DNA of 64,000 nt, taken from the NCBI GenBank assembly GCA_963813485.1, contig CAWEZE010000008.1:1-64000 (forward strand), given 5' to 3'. Positions 42,258 to 50,299 of this stretch are shown one piece after another (position 1 is the first letter of the stretch; each line of letters starts with the position of its first letter). The notes beneath the pieces were generated by a model. The model was not told where the DNA came from. It saw only the letters and a list, made by a program, of their open reading frames with translations, and ran no database searches. This stretch comes from DASQUK01 sp963813485. Lineage in GTDB: Bacteria; Actinomycetota; Acidimicrobiia; Acidimicrobiales; VFJN01. A program made the translations under genes and the position numbers.

Positions 42258-43642
42258 GGGAACTGCCGAGCACGATCGTCGCTGCGAGCCTGTCCGTGGG
42301 CGACCGATGGATGCTGGTCGCCATCGCCGCGCTGCTGCTCGTGACCATGCTCCTGGCCGGCGCCGAGACGGGACTCACCCGCATGCCCAAGTCGCGGGCC
42401 CAGACCCTCGACGCCGAGGGCCGGCGGGGCGCACGCAGGCTGCTCGAGCTGGTCACCCGGCCCGACCAGTTCGTGAACCCACTGATGTTCGCTCTGCTCG
42501 TCTGCCAGCTGGCCCAGGCAACCCTGGTGGGCATCGTCGCCGAGCGGCTGTGGGGGCTCGCCGGCCTGGCGATCGCCATGGCGCTCGACATCGTCGTCGT
42601 GTTCGTCGTGACCGCATCGGCCCGCACCTGGGCGGTCCTCAACCCGGACCGCGCCGCACTGTTGGCAGCACGGCCCGTGGGCGCACTGATCCGGTTCCCG
42701 CTGCTCCGCCTCACCACCCGGGCGCTGATCGGACTGACCAACGTGCTGCTCCCGGGCAAGGGACTGAAGCAGGGCCCCTATGTGTCGGAGGAAGAGCTGC
42801 TGGCGGTGGCCGAGCTGGGCGTGGAGGAAGGCGTGATCGAGGAGCACGAGCGGGCCCTCATCGAGTCGATCATCGAGTTCGGGGACACGGTCGTGCGGGA
42901 GGTCATGGTGCCCCGCCCCGACATGGTCACCGTGGGCCAGGACTTCCGGGTGGCCGACGTGATGGAGGTCGTCCTGCTCAACGGCTACAGCCGGCTGCCG
43001 GTGGTGGGTGACAGCATCGACGACGTGGTGGGCATCACCTACGCCAAGGATCTGATGCGGGCCGAGCGCGACGGCGAGGAGGACCTGCCGGTGGCTCAGC
43101 TGGTGCGGGCGGCCCGTTACGTGCCCGAGACCAAGCGGGTCCCCGACATGCTGCGGGAGATGCAGCGGGACAAGTTCCACATGGCGATCGTGGTTGACGA
43201 GTACGGCGGAACCGCCGGGCTGGTCACGCTCGAGGACATCATCGAGGAGCTGGTGGGCGAGATCGTCGACGAGTTCGACGTGGAGGACCCGCTGGTCGAG
43301 CCCTTGGCCGGAGGCGGCGTGCGCGTGGATGCCCGCACGGCGCTCGACGAGGTCAACGAGCTGCTCCACGCCGAGCTGCCGGAGGGCGACTGGGACACCA
43401 TCGGCGGCCTGCTCTACCACCACCTCGGGCACGTGCCCTTCGAGGGTGAGTCGGTCGAGGTGGACGGCTGGCTGCTCACCGCGCAGCGGATCCAGGGCCG
43501 GCGCATCGGCCGGGTGCGCATCACTCGCCAGGATGGTATGGAAGGGGCTGTGAGCACTCGCAGAGCACCCCGTCCGCCATCTCCCGGGGACATGCCCCCG
43601 GACGCCCGCGCTGCGGGCGAGCGACCGGCCCCGACCGGGTGA
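42254..43642 (+). CDS. CNNM/CBS-domain membrane protein (CorC/HlyC family)
   Basis: 462 aa. The N-terminal CNNM membrane domain has about four helices (MLVAIAALLLVTMLLAGAETGL; LMFALLVCQLAQATLVGIVAE; LAIAMALDIVVVFVVTASAR). Then come a CBS pair (REVMVPRPDMVTVGQDFRVADV; MLREMQRDKFHMAIVVDEYGGTAGLVTLEDI) and a C-terminal CorC_HlyC domain (DARTALDEVNELLHAELPEGDWDTIGGLLYHHLG). Members are tied to Mg2+ or Co2+ efflux. The extra ~30-residue Pro/Arg-rich tail is unusual and overlaps the next start. Confidence 0.92.
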   Translation: MRELPSTIVAASLSVGDRWMLVAIAALLLVTMLLAGAETGLTRMPKSRAQTLDAEGRRGARRLLELVTRPDQFVNPLMFALLVCQLAQATLVGIVAERLWGLAGLAIAMALDIVVVFVVTASARTWAVLNPDRAALLAARPVGALIRFPLLRLTTRALIGLTNVLLPGKGLKQGPYVSEEELLAVAELGVEEGVIEEHERALIESIIEFGDTVVREVMVPRPDMVTVGQDFRVADVMEVVLLNGYSRLPVVGDSIDDVVGITYAKDLMRAERDGEEDLPVAQLVRAARYVPETKRVPDMLREMQRDKFHMAIVVDEYGGTAGLVTLEDIIEELVGEIVDEFDVEDPLVEPLAGGGVRVDARTALDEVNELLHAELPEGDWDTIGGLLYHHLGHVPFEGESVEVDGWLLTAQRIQGRRIGRVRITRQDGMEGAVSTRRAPRPPSPGDMPPDARAAGERPAPTG

Positions 43643-44127
43643 CCCAGGACCGGGGCGACGACCGCGGGCAGGTCGGCGGCATCGAGGTGCTGCCGTTCGG
43701 ACTGCTCGTGTTCGTCGTCGGGTCGCTCCTCGTCGCCAACGCCTGGGCCGTGATCGACTCCAAGCTGGCGGTGGACGCGGCGGCCCGCGAGGCCGCCCGC
43801 CACTTCGTCGAGGCGGACGTGCCGACCGCCCGCGACTTCGGCGAGGCCGAAGCTGCGGCACGCCGCGCGGGTTACGAGGCCCTGGCAGCGCACGGGCGCG
43901 AGGGCGCGCGCTCGACGGTGGAGCTGACCGACCTCGAGTCCCCCGGTGGGCAGGCCGGCTTCACCCGCTGCGCCCGGGCGACGTTCACCGCCAGCTACGA
44001 CGTGCCGGTGCTGAACCTGCCGTGGATCGGCGGCTTCGGCCCCGGACTGGACGTGGCCAGCCGCCACTCCGAACTGATCGACCCGTACCGGGACGGCGTG
44101 CCGGGCAGCGCCGAGGCCTGCTCGTGA
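43639..44127 (+). CDS. TadE-like pilus protein
   Basis: 162 aa. N-terminal DRGDDRGQVGG is followed by one helix, IEVLPFGLLVFVVGSLLVANAWAVIDSKLAVDAAAREAARH split across ~35 residues, the TadE pattern in which the helix continues into an Ala-rich amphipathic segment. The external part includes one Cys pair (FTRCARATF ... EACS). It starts with GTG overlapping the corC-type stop and ends overlapping the next gene, so a second set of Tad-type minor pilins sits ~5 kb from the main Tad operon. Confidence 0.75.
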   Translation: MTQDRGDDRGQVGGIEVLPFGLLVFVVGSLLVANAWAVIDSKLAVDAAAREAARHFVEADVPTARDFGEAEAAARRAGYEALAAHGREGARSTVELTDLESPGGQAGFTRCARATFTASYDVPVLNLPWIGGFGPGLDVASRHSELIDPYRDGVPGSAEACS

Positions 44128-44561
44128 GCAGCGCAGCACGCGAACGGGATCGCGGTAGCGCCCTCATGCTCATGCCGGCTGGCCTACTCATCGTGCTCGT
44201 GCTCGCTTCGATCGCCGTCGACATGTCGCTGGTCCACCTGCGCAAGCGGCAGGCGTTCGAGCTGGCGGCCGCCGCCGCCAACGATGCCGCCACGGCTGGA
44301 GTCGACCAGGGTCGCCTGCGAACGACCCATGAGTACGTCCTCGATCCCGACAGAGCCCGTACGGTCGTCGGCGACGTCCTGGCGGCGAGCGAACTGGCGC
44401 GCCAACTGGCCCGCCCGCCGGTGGTGACCGTCACCGGAGCCGGCGTCCGCGTGGAGCTGGCATTGGAGGCCGACTACATCTTCGCCGATGTGATCCCCGG
44501 CGCCCCGGACGGCACCGTGGTCGCCGCCAGTGCCACCGCCACGGCCGTGCCAGCTCCCTAA
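44124..44561 (+). CDS. TadG-like pilus protein
   Basis: 145 aa. After RERDRGSALMLMPAG comes one helix (LLIVLVLASIAVDMSLVHL) and KRQAFELAAAAANDAATAGVDQ, the standard start of Flp-assembly TadG proteins, here without the long von Willebrand-type domain. The remaining ~90 residues form a short external domain. Coupled to the TadE-like gene by GTGA. It is probably a pseudopilin partner or accessory. Confidence 0.75.
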   Translation: MSSAARERDRGSALMLMPAGLLIVLVLASIAVDMSLVHLRKRQAFELAAAAANDAATAGVDQGRLRTTHEYVLDPDRARTVVGDVLAASELARQLARPPVVTVTGAGVRVELALEADYIFADVIPGAPDGTVVAASATATAVPAP

Positions 44562-44586
44562 CCGCTCCCTGTCTACTCGATATCTC

Positions 44587-44633
44587 TTGACAACTTTCGA
44601 TCTTTTTAAGCATGCTTCAGCACATGAGCATGC
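44587..44633 (+). promoter_or_regulatory. AT-rich promoter region with AGCATGC repeats
   Basis: A short A+T-rich island stands out from the surroundings. It has TTGACA (44587-44592), and 18 bases later CATGCT (44611-44616), eight positions before ATG 44624. The perfect palindrome AAGCATGCTT (44608-44617) and a second AGCATGC (44627-44633) lie 18 bases apart. This could be a promoter with an operator over its -10 and start. Confidence 0.4.
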
Positions 44634-46016
44634 AGGTGACCGTCGCGCTCGACCCCGAGGGGCCGATCGCGGTCAAGACCGCCAAGGGCGCCGGCGACAT
44701 CGCCCGGCTCCGCCTCGAGGCCGAGCGCCTCGAGCGCGCGGCCCATCCCGGGCTCGTCACGGTCGTCGGGCCCAGCCCGGCAAAGGGCGTCGACGGTGCG
44801 CAGGCGGATTGCAGCGCCGGCGGAGCGCCAGGACAGCGCCGAGGACCGAGCCGACGCGGGGGCCGAGGACGGGCCCCACGTCGAGCTCCGCACCCGGTTC
44901 GCCGGTGACCCCGTCTCGCACTGGGCCGGTTCGGTCGCCGGCGTCGCCGGGCTCGGTGCCGCCGTCGCCGCGACGCTGGCCGACCTCCACGACATCGGTG
45001 TCGTGCACGGGCGGCTCGACCCCACACACATACTCGTCGGAGATGACGGCCGGCCCCGACTCTGCGGGCTCTCGCATCCCGGCGTGGCCGATCCACACGA
45101 CGACGTCGCCGCCCTGGGACGGGTGCTGCGTGAGGTGCTGGGGCGGGCGAGCACCGAGCCGCGGTCGCGGCCGCGGCGAGCGAGATCGAGCGCGGCCCAC
45201 CGCCGGGCGCTCGAGCAGGTGATAGCCCGGGCCCTCGATCCCGTCCCGAGCCGACGGCCCACCGCCCGGTTGCTGGCGAGCTCGATCCTCGCCGCCGTCC
45301 CCGGCGCCGAGCTTCCGGCGGCCGACCCACCGTCTGCGAGGCCCGAGCCCGCCTACATGCCGCCGGACGAGGAACTGCTCGACCTCGTCTTCACCCACGA
45401 GCTGACCGACGACGAGCGCTGGGCCCAGGCGTTCGGCGACGATCCGCCCGAGCCGGCCGGCGCCGCCGACCCCGAGCCGCCGCCGGCGCCGAACGAACGC
45501 AGCTCTCGAGCCCGCGTGGCGGCGGGCTCCGGGGCGGTGGCGGTCGCCGCGATCGCCGCCGGGATGGTCTTCGTCGGGGGCTGGGGCACCCGGGGGTCCG
45601 CCGCCCGCACCGATGCCGTCCGGGCCACGGCGCCGGCAGGGCGTGCGGACTGCCCGGTCGTGGCCGCCCCGGCCGCCGACGTCGATGGCGACGGCTGCGC
45701 CGAGGCGCTCGTCGTCGGGGGCGGCACGATCTCGGCCGGTCCCGTCCGCTGGACGTTGGGCCAGCCGGGCGACGTGATCGCCGTGGGCGACTGGGAGTGC
45801 GACGGGCGGGCGGCGCCCGCGCTCCTGCGGCCGGCGACAGGTGACGTGTTCGTCTTTCCCGACTGGGCCGTCGAGGATGAGCCCGTGACCGTCGAGGCGC
45901 GGGACCGCCTACCCGGCGCAGTGGCGATCCGGGGCGAGCCGGCCGACGGCGGCTGCGACGACCTGGTGGTCGACCTGGGGTCGGGCGCAACCGCCACGGT
46001 CGAGGTTCGCCGATGA
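44624..46016 (+). CDS. membrane pseudokinase with C-terminal VCBS/FG-GAP-like domain, frameshifted
   Basis: The N-lobe has AVKTAKG (Lys near residue 18) and LEAERLERAAHPGLVTVVG. Near 44790-44815 the frame must shift by one base (after GVDGAQAD, resuming at about APAERQDSAED). The C-lobe has VVHGRLDPTHILVGDDGRPRLCGLSHPG: the catalytic HRD is HGR, the usual Asn is His and DFG is absent, so it is a pseudokinase. A membrane helix (VAVAAIAAGMVFVGG) follows an acidic linker. The external part has DVDGDGCAEALVVGG and WECDGRAAPALLRPATGDV, like Ca2+-binding VCBS repeats, with several Cys. It is cotranscribed with a LysM protein (ATGA overlap) after two Tad-like genes. Confidence 0.62.
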
Positions 46017-46792
46017 CCGGACGTTGCCGCCTTCTCGCCTGGACGGCGGTCTTGGCCGTCGGACTCCGGGCGCTGCACGCCCTGGGCGCGGGAACGCTCG
46101 GCGTACCGCTCACATCCGCTGAGGATCTGTCCGCCTGGCTGGACCGCACCCCTCCCGAGGTCATGGCAGTGGCGTTCGTGCGGCTGGCGGCGCTGGCCGC
46201 CGGTTGGTACCTGGCCGTCTGCACGCTGGCACTGGTGCTCGCCCGTCCGTTCGGACGCACCCGTGTGGCGTCGGCTGCGGCCCTGACGACACCCGCCGTC
46301 ATCCGCCGACTCGTCTCCGGTGGTGGAGGCCTCGGCTTGGCGGCCGGAACCCTCGTTGGCGCCCTCCCAACGGCCGACGTGGCACTGATGGCTTTGGCAC
46401 CGACGCCGGCGGCCGCCTCGGTTGTCGATGCCAAGCAGGACCCAGGCCCGACGGCGACCATGACCCGCAGCGCCCACGACACGCCCACCGCCGTCATGAC
46501 CCGGCTGCCCGTCACGGATCCGCCGCCGGCATCACGGGCACCGCCGGCACCCTCCACCCCCGAGCCCGCACGTGCCGCCACTCCGGCGTCGTGGACGGTC
46601 GAAGCCGGCGACTCGTTCTGGTCGATCGCGGAGGAGACCGTGGCCCCGACCGGGGACGAGCCCCACGACCGCCAGGTGATCGGCTACTGGCGGCGCCTCG
46701 TCGAAGCCAACCGCGGCCGCCTACTCGACCCCGGCAATCCCGACCTGCTGGTGCCCGGCCAGGAACTGCTCCTTCCCGACCCGGGCGGTTGA
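46013..46792 (+). CDS. membrane protein with C-terminal LysM domain
   Basis: 259 aa. Three hydrophobic segments (LLAWTAVLAVGLRALHALGAG; FVRLAALAAGWYLAVCTLALVLA; GLGLAAGTLVGALPTADVALMAL) lead into a Pro/Thr/Ala-rich linker, then a LysM-like domain SWTVEAGDSFWSIAEETVAP ... YWRRLVEANRGRLLDPGNPDLLVPGQELLLP (residues ~195-257). LysM binds peptidoglycan, so the protein links membrane and cell wall. Overlap with the pseudokinase gene suggests that the two work together. It has no hydrolase domain. Confidence 0.78.
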   Translation: MTGRCRLLAWTAVLAVGLRALHALGAGTLGVPLTSAEDLSAWLDRTPPEVMAVAFVRLAALAAGWYLAVCTLALVLARPFGRTRVASAAALTTPAVIRRLVSGGGGLGLAAGTLVGALPTADVALMALAPTPAAASVVDAKQDPGPTATMTRSAHDTPTAVMTRLPVTDPPPASRAPPAPSTPEPARAATPASWTVEAGDSFWSIAEETVAPTGDEPHDRQVIGYWRRLVEANRGRLLDPGNPDLLVPGQELLLPDPGG

Positions 46793-46929
46793 CGGCGCCG
46801 CGGCGAGGGCCAGGGGCTCAGCTCGCGACCCGGTACCTGATGTGCGTCGCATACGGCGACTCGAGGACGCGGATGGGCACGAGCTGCCGGCGGGTTCCGA
46901 GCTCGCCGCATGCGGGCGGTCGGGCGTCG

Positions 46930-48324
46930 TCAGGCGTGGCGCAGCCAGCGTGCGGTCACTACGTCCCATCGCCGATTGCGCTCGCCCGGCGTGGCCCCCT
47001 CGAGCGCCCGAGCCACGGCCTCGTCGACCGCGTCCTGGTCCTCGCCTATCACCTCGTCGACCACCCCCAGCTCGAGCATGTCGTCCGAGGTGAGCCGCAG
47101 GCGCTCGGCGACCTCGGCCGCCTTGGTGGCGTCCCGCTCGAGGATCGCCGCCGCGCCCTCGGGTGCGATCACGGAGAAGGTGGCGTGCTCGCACATCAGC
47201 AGCCGGTCCGTGTAGCTGAGGGCAAGCGCACCGCCGCTTCCCCCTTCCCCCACGCAGACCGACACCGTGGTGGTCGGACACGAGGCCAGCGCCGCCAACG
47301 TCTGGGCGATCTCGGACGCGACCCCGTCGACTTCGGCCGCCGGGGAGAGGTCGGCGCCCGGGGTGTCCACCAGCGTCACCACCGGGATTCCGAGCCGTCC
47401 CGCCAACGCCACCGCCCGCTGGGCGAGGCGGAAGCCAGCCGGCGTCGGGCGCCCGGCGGCGCAATAGCGATCGGTCGCCACCACCGCACAGCGCCGGCCG
47501 GCCACCCGCGCCAGCCCGGCCCGCACGGTGGGGTCGGTGCCCCGCAGCTCGACCCACGACGAGCACAGCCGCGCCGCCCGGTCGATGCCGGAGGGCCGGC
47601 CGACGGCGCGCGAGCGCAGCACCTCCATCCAGGCATCGGAGCCGGTGGTGGCGCCGGTCCCGACGGCGGGAGCGTCCCAGGCCGGAAGCGGCCGGATCGG
47701 CAGCGGGCGGTCCGTCAGCCCCAGCGCCGCCTCCACCCAGGCGGCGACGTCATCGATGCCGAGACGGGCGTCCGCCAGCCCATGCTCGTAGACCGACTCC
47801 GCCGTGTGCGACCCCGGCGGCAACGGGATGCCCAGCGTCCCCTCGGCGACCCGGGGACCGGCAAAGCCGATGACCGCTCCTGCCACCACGGCCCGCAGGT
47901 CGACCAACGACGCGTACGAGGCCAGCACGCCCCCGGTGGTGGGCGACCCATAAACGGCGAGGGACAGCAGCCCGGCCTCGGCGTGCCGGCGGGCCGCCGC
48001 CGCGGTGCGGGCCAGTTGGACCAGCGCCACCATGCCCTCCTGCAGGCGGGCGCCGCCGGTCCGCGTCAGCGTCACCATCGGCAGGCGCAGGTCGCGAGCG
48101 CGGTCGTACGCCCGCACCACCTTCTCCCCGGCCGCCGCCCCCATGGTGCCGCCCAGTACCTCGAACCGGCCCTCGATGAAGGCGTAGTGCTCCGTCCGCC
48201 CGGTCCGCACCGACTCGCCAGAGGCGGCCAGGGCATGCCGCTGCGCGTCGTACCCGGGGAAGTCGAGGGGATCGCCGGCGATCAGGTCGGCGTCCCATTC
48301 CTCCGTCGTCGGGTGGAAAGGCAA
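46930..48324 (-). CDS. acyl-CoA carboxylase carboxyltransferase, fused beta+alpha
   Basis: 464 aa carrying both crotonase-like halves in one chain. The N-terminal half has FEVLGGTMGAAAGEKVVRAYDRA and LTRTGGARLQEGMVALVQLAR (AccD-like, without its zinc finger). The C-terminal half has IPVVTLVDTPGADLSPAAE and VCVGEGGSGGALALSYTDRLLM (AccA-like). It transfers carboxyl from carboxybiotin to an acyl-CoA, making malonyl- or methylmalonyl-CoA. Substrate is not determined; no biotin carboxylase gene is nearby. The start appears to be TTG 48324, with GGGAAG from the repeat element as ribosome-binding site. It converges with the LysM gene across 137 bp in which I see nothing clear. Confidence 0.88.
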   Translation of the reverse strand: MPFHPTTEEWDADLIAGDPLDFPGYDAQRHALAASGESVRTGRTEHYAFIEGRFEVLGGTMGAAAGEKVVRAYDRARDLRLPMVTLTRTGGARLQEGMVALVQLARTAAAARRHAEAGLLSLAVYGSPTTGGVLASYASLVDLRAVVAGAVIGFAGPRVAEGTLGIPLPPGSHTAESVYEHGLADARLGIDDVAAWVEAALGLTDRPLPIRPLPAWDAPAVGTGATTGSDAWMEVLRSRAVGRPSGIDRAARLCSSWVELRGTDPTVRAGLARVAGRRCAVVATDRYCAAGRPTPAGFRLAQRAVALAGRLGIPVVTLVDTPGADLSPAAEVDGVASEIAQTLAALASCPTTTVSVCVGEGGSGGALALSYTDRLLMCEHATFSVIAPEGAAAILERDATKAAEVAERLRLTSDDMLELGVVDEVIGEDQDAVDEAVARALEGATPGERNRRWDVVTARWLRHA

Positions 48325-48401
48325 TGCTTCCCGCTCTAGCTGCTTCGCAGCGGGCCGCTCGGGGCTCGCTCGCTCTCTCGCCCTACGGGACGCTCGCTCA
48401 T
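48325..48401 (-). repeat. MSERP-type intergenic element, compact copy
   Basis: On the minus strand it runs from ATGAGCGAGCGTCC through AGGGCGAGAGAGCGAGC and the hairpin-forming GCTGCGAAGCAGC to GAGCGGGAAGCA directly before the TTG start of the carboxyltransferase gene. The same ends flank the tadA-tadB gap. Confidence 0.7.
48336..48401 (-). CDS. 21-residue frame in the MSERP element
   Basis: ATG 48401 to TAG 48336 encodes a 21-residue peptide that begins MSERPVGRESE and ends PSGPLRSS. The copy at 35323 begins MSERPGGRESEPRPSG. No ribosome-binding site is close. The conserved frame may be real or may just reflect a recent repeat. Confidence 0.3.
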   Translation of the reverse strand: MSERPVGRESERAPSGPLRSS

Positions 48402-48432
48402 GACCGCAGAGTCTCGCACCCCCTCCGCGCCG

Positions 48433-49470
48433 TCAGCGGAGGCGGAGCGCCACCTCGTTCGCGAGCAGGCGGCCCCTGGCGGTCAACACGGCGCGGTCGC
48501 CGTTCAGGGCGACGAGGTCCTCCAGCTCGTCGACGGGAAGGGTGGCAGCCGGCACCCCGGCCCGGGTGCGCACGGCCAGCTGCAGCGCCTCCAGCCGGCG
48601 AGCCCCGGCGTCGAGCTGCTCCCCGGCCGCCTCGGGCGAGCGCCCGTCGGCGACGGCGGCGATGTAGCGCTCGGGCGTGTGCACGTTCCAGGACCGCCGC
48701 CCGCGTAGGTGCGAGTGCCCGGCGCAGCCGAACGCCTGGTACTCGCCCATCGACCAGTAGAGCTGGTTGTGGCGGCACTCGTGGCCCGGCCGGGCCCAGT
48801 TGGAGATCTCGTACCAGGAGAGCCCGGCCGCCTCTAGCGCTTCGGCGGCGGCAAGGTACTTCGTCGCCTGGTCGTCGTCGTCCGGGTGACGCGCCGGATC
48901 ATCTGCCAATGGCGTGCCCGGCTCGACGGTGAGGGCGTACGCGCTGACGTGCGGCGGGTCTAGGGCCAGGGTGGCATCGAGCGTTCGCCGCCAGTCGGCG
49001 GGCGACTCCCCCGCTGCGCCGTAGATCACGTCGAGGTTGAACGTGGGGATGCCCGCGGCACGCACCGCCTCCACCGCGCGATTCACGTTGGACGGGTCGT
49101 GGGTCCGGCCGAGCGCTCGGAGGACGTGGTCGACCATCGACTGGACGCCCAGGCTGATCCGGTTCACGCCGCCCTGCGCGTAGACCCCCATCAGGGCCGG
49201 CGTCACGGTGTCCGGGTTGCACTCGACGGTGACCTCGCATCCCGGCGCCCGCGGCACCACTTCGAGCACCGCCATCAGCTGCTCGGGCTCGACGAGCGAG
49301 GGAGTGCCACCGCCGACGAAGACGCTGGTCGCCGCCGGCATCCCGCCAGCCACCCGGCGTTCGATGTCGCGCCGGCAGGCGTCGAGATATGCCGACTGCA
49401 GGTGGTGCCGGTCCGTCCAGGTGGCGAATGCGCAGTAGTCACACCGGGCCGAACAAAACGGCACGTGCAC
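48433..49470 (-). CDS. hemW: HemW-type radical SAM protein
   Basis: 345 aa from GTG 49470. The radical-SAM cluster motif is C6-x3-C10-x2-C13 in CSARCDYCAF. FVGGGTPSLVEPEQL, VECNPDTVTP, GVNRISLGVQSM, NLDVIYGAAGES and the C-terminal WYEISNWARPGHECRHNQLYW are HemW hallmarks. HemW handles heme; its older name, oxygen-independent coproporphyrinogen oxidase, is misleading. The usual preceding residues PFGVYV are encoded in frame upstream, but no ATG/GTG/TTG precedes them before a TAG; CTG at 49491 is the only near-cognate choice, so the start is unsettled. Confidence 0.9.
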   Translation of the reverse strand: MHVPFCSARCDYCAFATWTDRHHLQSAYLDACRRDIERRVAGGMPAATSVFVGGGTPSLVEPEQLMAVLEVVPRAPGCEVTVECNPDTVTPALMGVYAQGGVNRISLGVQSMVDHVLRALGRTHDPSNVNRAVEAVRAAGIPTFNLDVIYGAAGESPADWRRTLDATLALDPPHVSAYALTVEPGTPLADDPARHPDDDDQATKYLAAAEALEAAGLSWYEISNWARPGHECRHNQLYWSMGEYQAFGCAGHSHLRGRRSWNVHTPERYIAAVADGRSPEAAGEQLDAGARRLEALQLAVRTRAGVPAATLPVDELEDLVALNGDRAVLTARGRLLANEVALRLR

Positions 49471-49579
49471 GTAAACGCCGAAAGGGGTCAGCTGGTCCGA
49501 ATGGATGTCGCGAGCGAAGCAGGCCGTGCCCGCGCCTGTCTAAGCGGGCTGCACCCCTGGTCGCCGGATCAGGCGGTGA

Positions 49580-50128
49580 TCAGCGGACCAGGCACAGGCC
49601 CAGGCTGTCGAGCCGGGCCGGCACCTGCTCGGGATGGCAGTCGAGGATGCAGGCCACGGCGCGCAGATCCTCCCGCCGGATGGTGAGCATCCGGCCGTTG
49701 TAGTCGCCGCGCTGCACCTGGATCATCCGCAGGTATCGGGCGAGCATCTCGCCCTCCTGCCCACCGAGCTGCTCGACGGCACCGAGGTCGATCGTGACGG
49801 GACGATCGTCGCGCCGGCTGGCGCGCAGGGCCCGCAGGTCGACGATCTGCTCCTCGTCATTGTTCGACCGCCCGCCCAACTCCTCGTCGCTGGGCAGCAT
49901 CTGGTCGACGGGCACCCGGTAGAAGCGGGCGAGTCGTTGCAATCGGGGCACGGAGATCGCCCGCTCACCTCGCTCGTAGGCTCCGAGGACGGACGCCTTG
50001 AACTCGTGCTCCGATGCCGCCTCGACGTCTTGGAGCGAGAGATGCTTCTGGCGCCGGATCGAACGAAGCCGGGCGCCCACCTTGATGGCGTAGCCGCTCT
50101 CGCGTTCAACCTCGAGGTCGCTATCCAT
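49580..50128 (-). CDS. XRE-type helix-turn-helix regulator (BldD-like context)
   Basis: 182 aa. The N-terminal Cro/CI-type domain is clear: VGARLRSIRRQKHLSLQDVEAASEHEFKASVLGAYERGERAISVPRLQRLARFYRVPVDQML (residues ~17-80). The C-terminal half (VTIDLGAVEQLGGQEGEMLARYLRMIQVQRGDYNGRMLTIRREDLRAVACIL) is a ligand- or partner-binding domain of a kind I have seen with actinobacterial regulators of this size. GGGGAGG lies five bases before ATG 50128, a strong ribosome-binding site unlike most neighbours. Targets are unknown. Confidence 0.85.
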   Translation of the reverse strand: MDSDLEVERESGYAIKVGARLRSIRRQKHLSLQDVEAASEHEFKASVLGAYERGERAISVPRLQRLARFYRVPVDQMLPSDEELGGRSNNDEEQIVDLRALRASRRDDRPVTIDLGAVEQLGGQEGEMLARYLRMIQVQRGDYNGRMLTIRREDLRAVACILDCHPEQVPARLDSLGLCLVR

Positions 50129-50299
50129 ATGTTCCTCCCCTTGGTGCCGCCCCCCAGCGGGACGGCAACCGCGCCAGTTGTCGGTACTCGCGCGGTCCAG
50201 GCGGTGGCTTACTCTAAGGCACCGCGATCGGCCCGCGACAATCACTGCGCGTCCAGCTACACCCGCCATTCGTAGCGGATATGACAGCGACGCCTGAGC

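Noticed and set aside
44624..46016. Active Ser/Thr protein kinase
   Set aside because: The HRD Asp and DFG motifs are missing even after allowing for the frameshift.
46793..46929. Gene or terminator between LysM gene and carboxyltransferase
   Set aside because: Only short frames and a small CGCCGCGGCG palindrome; not enough for a call.
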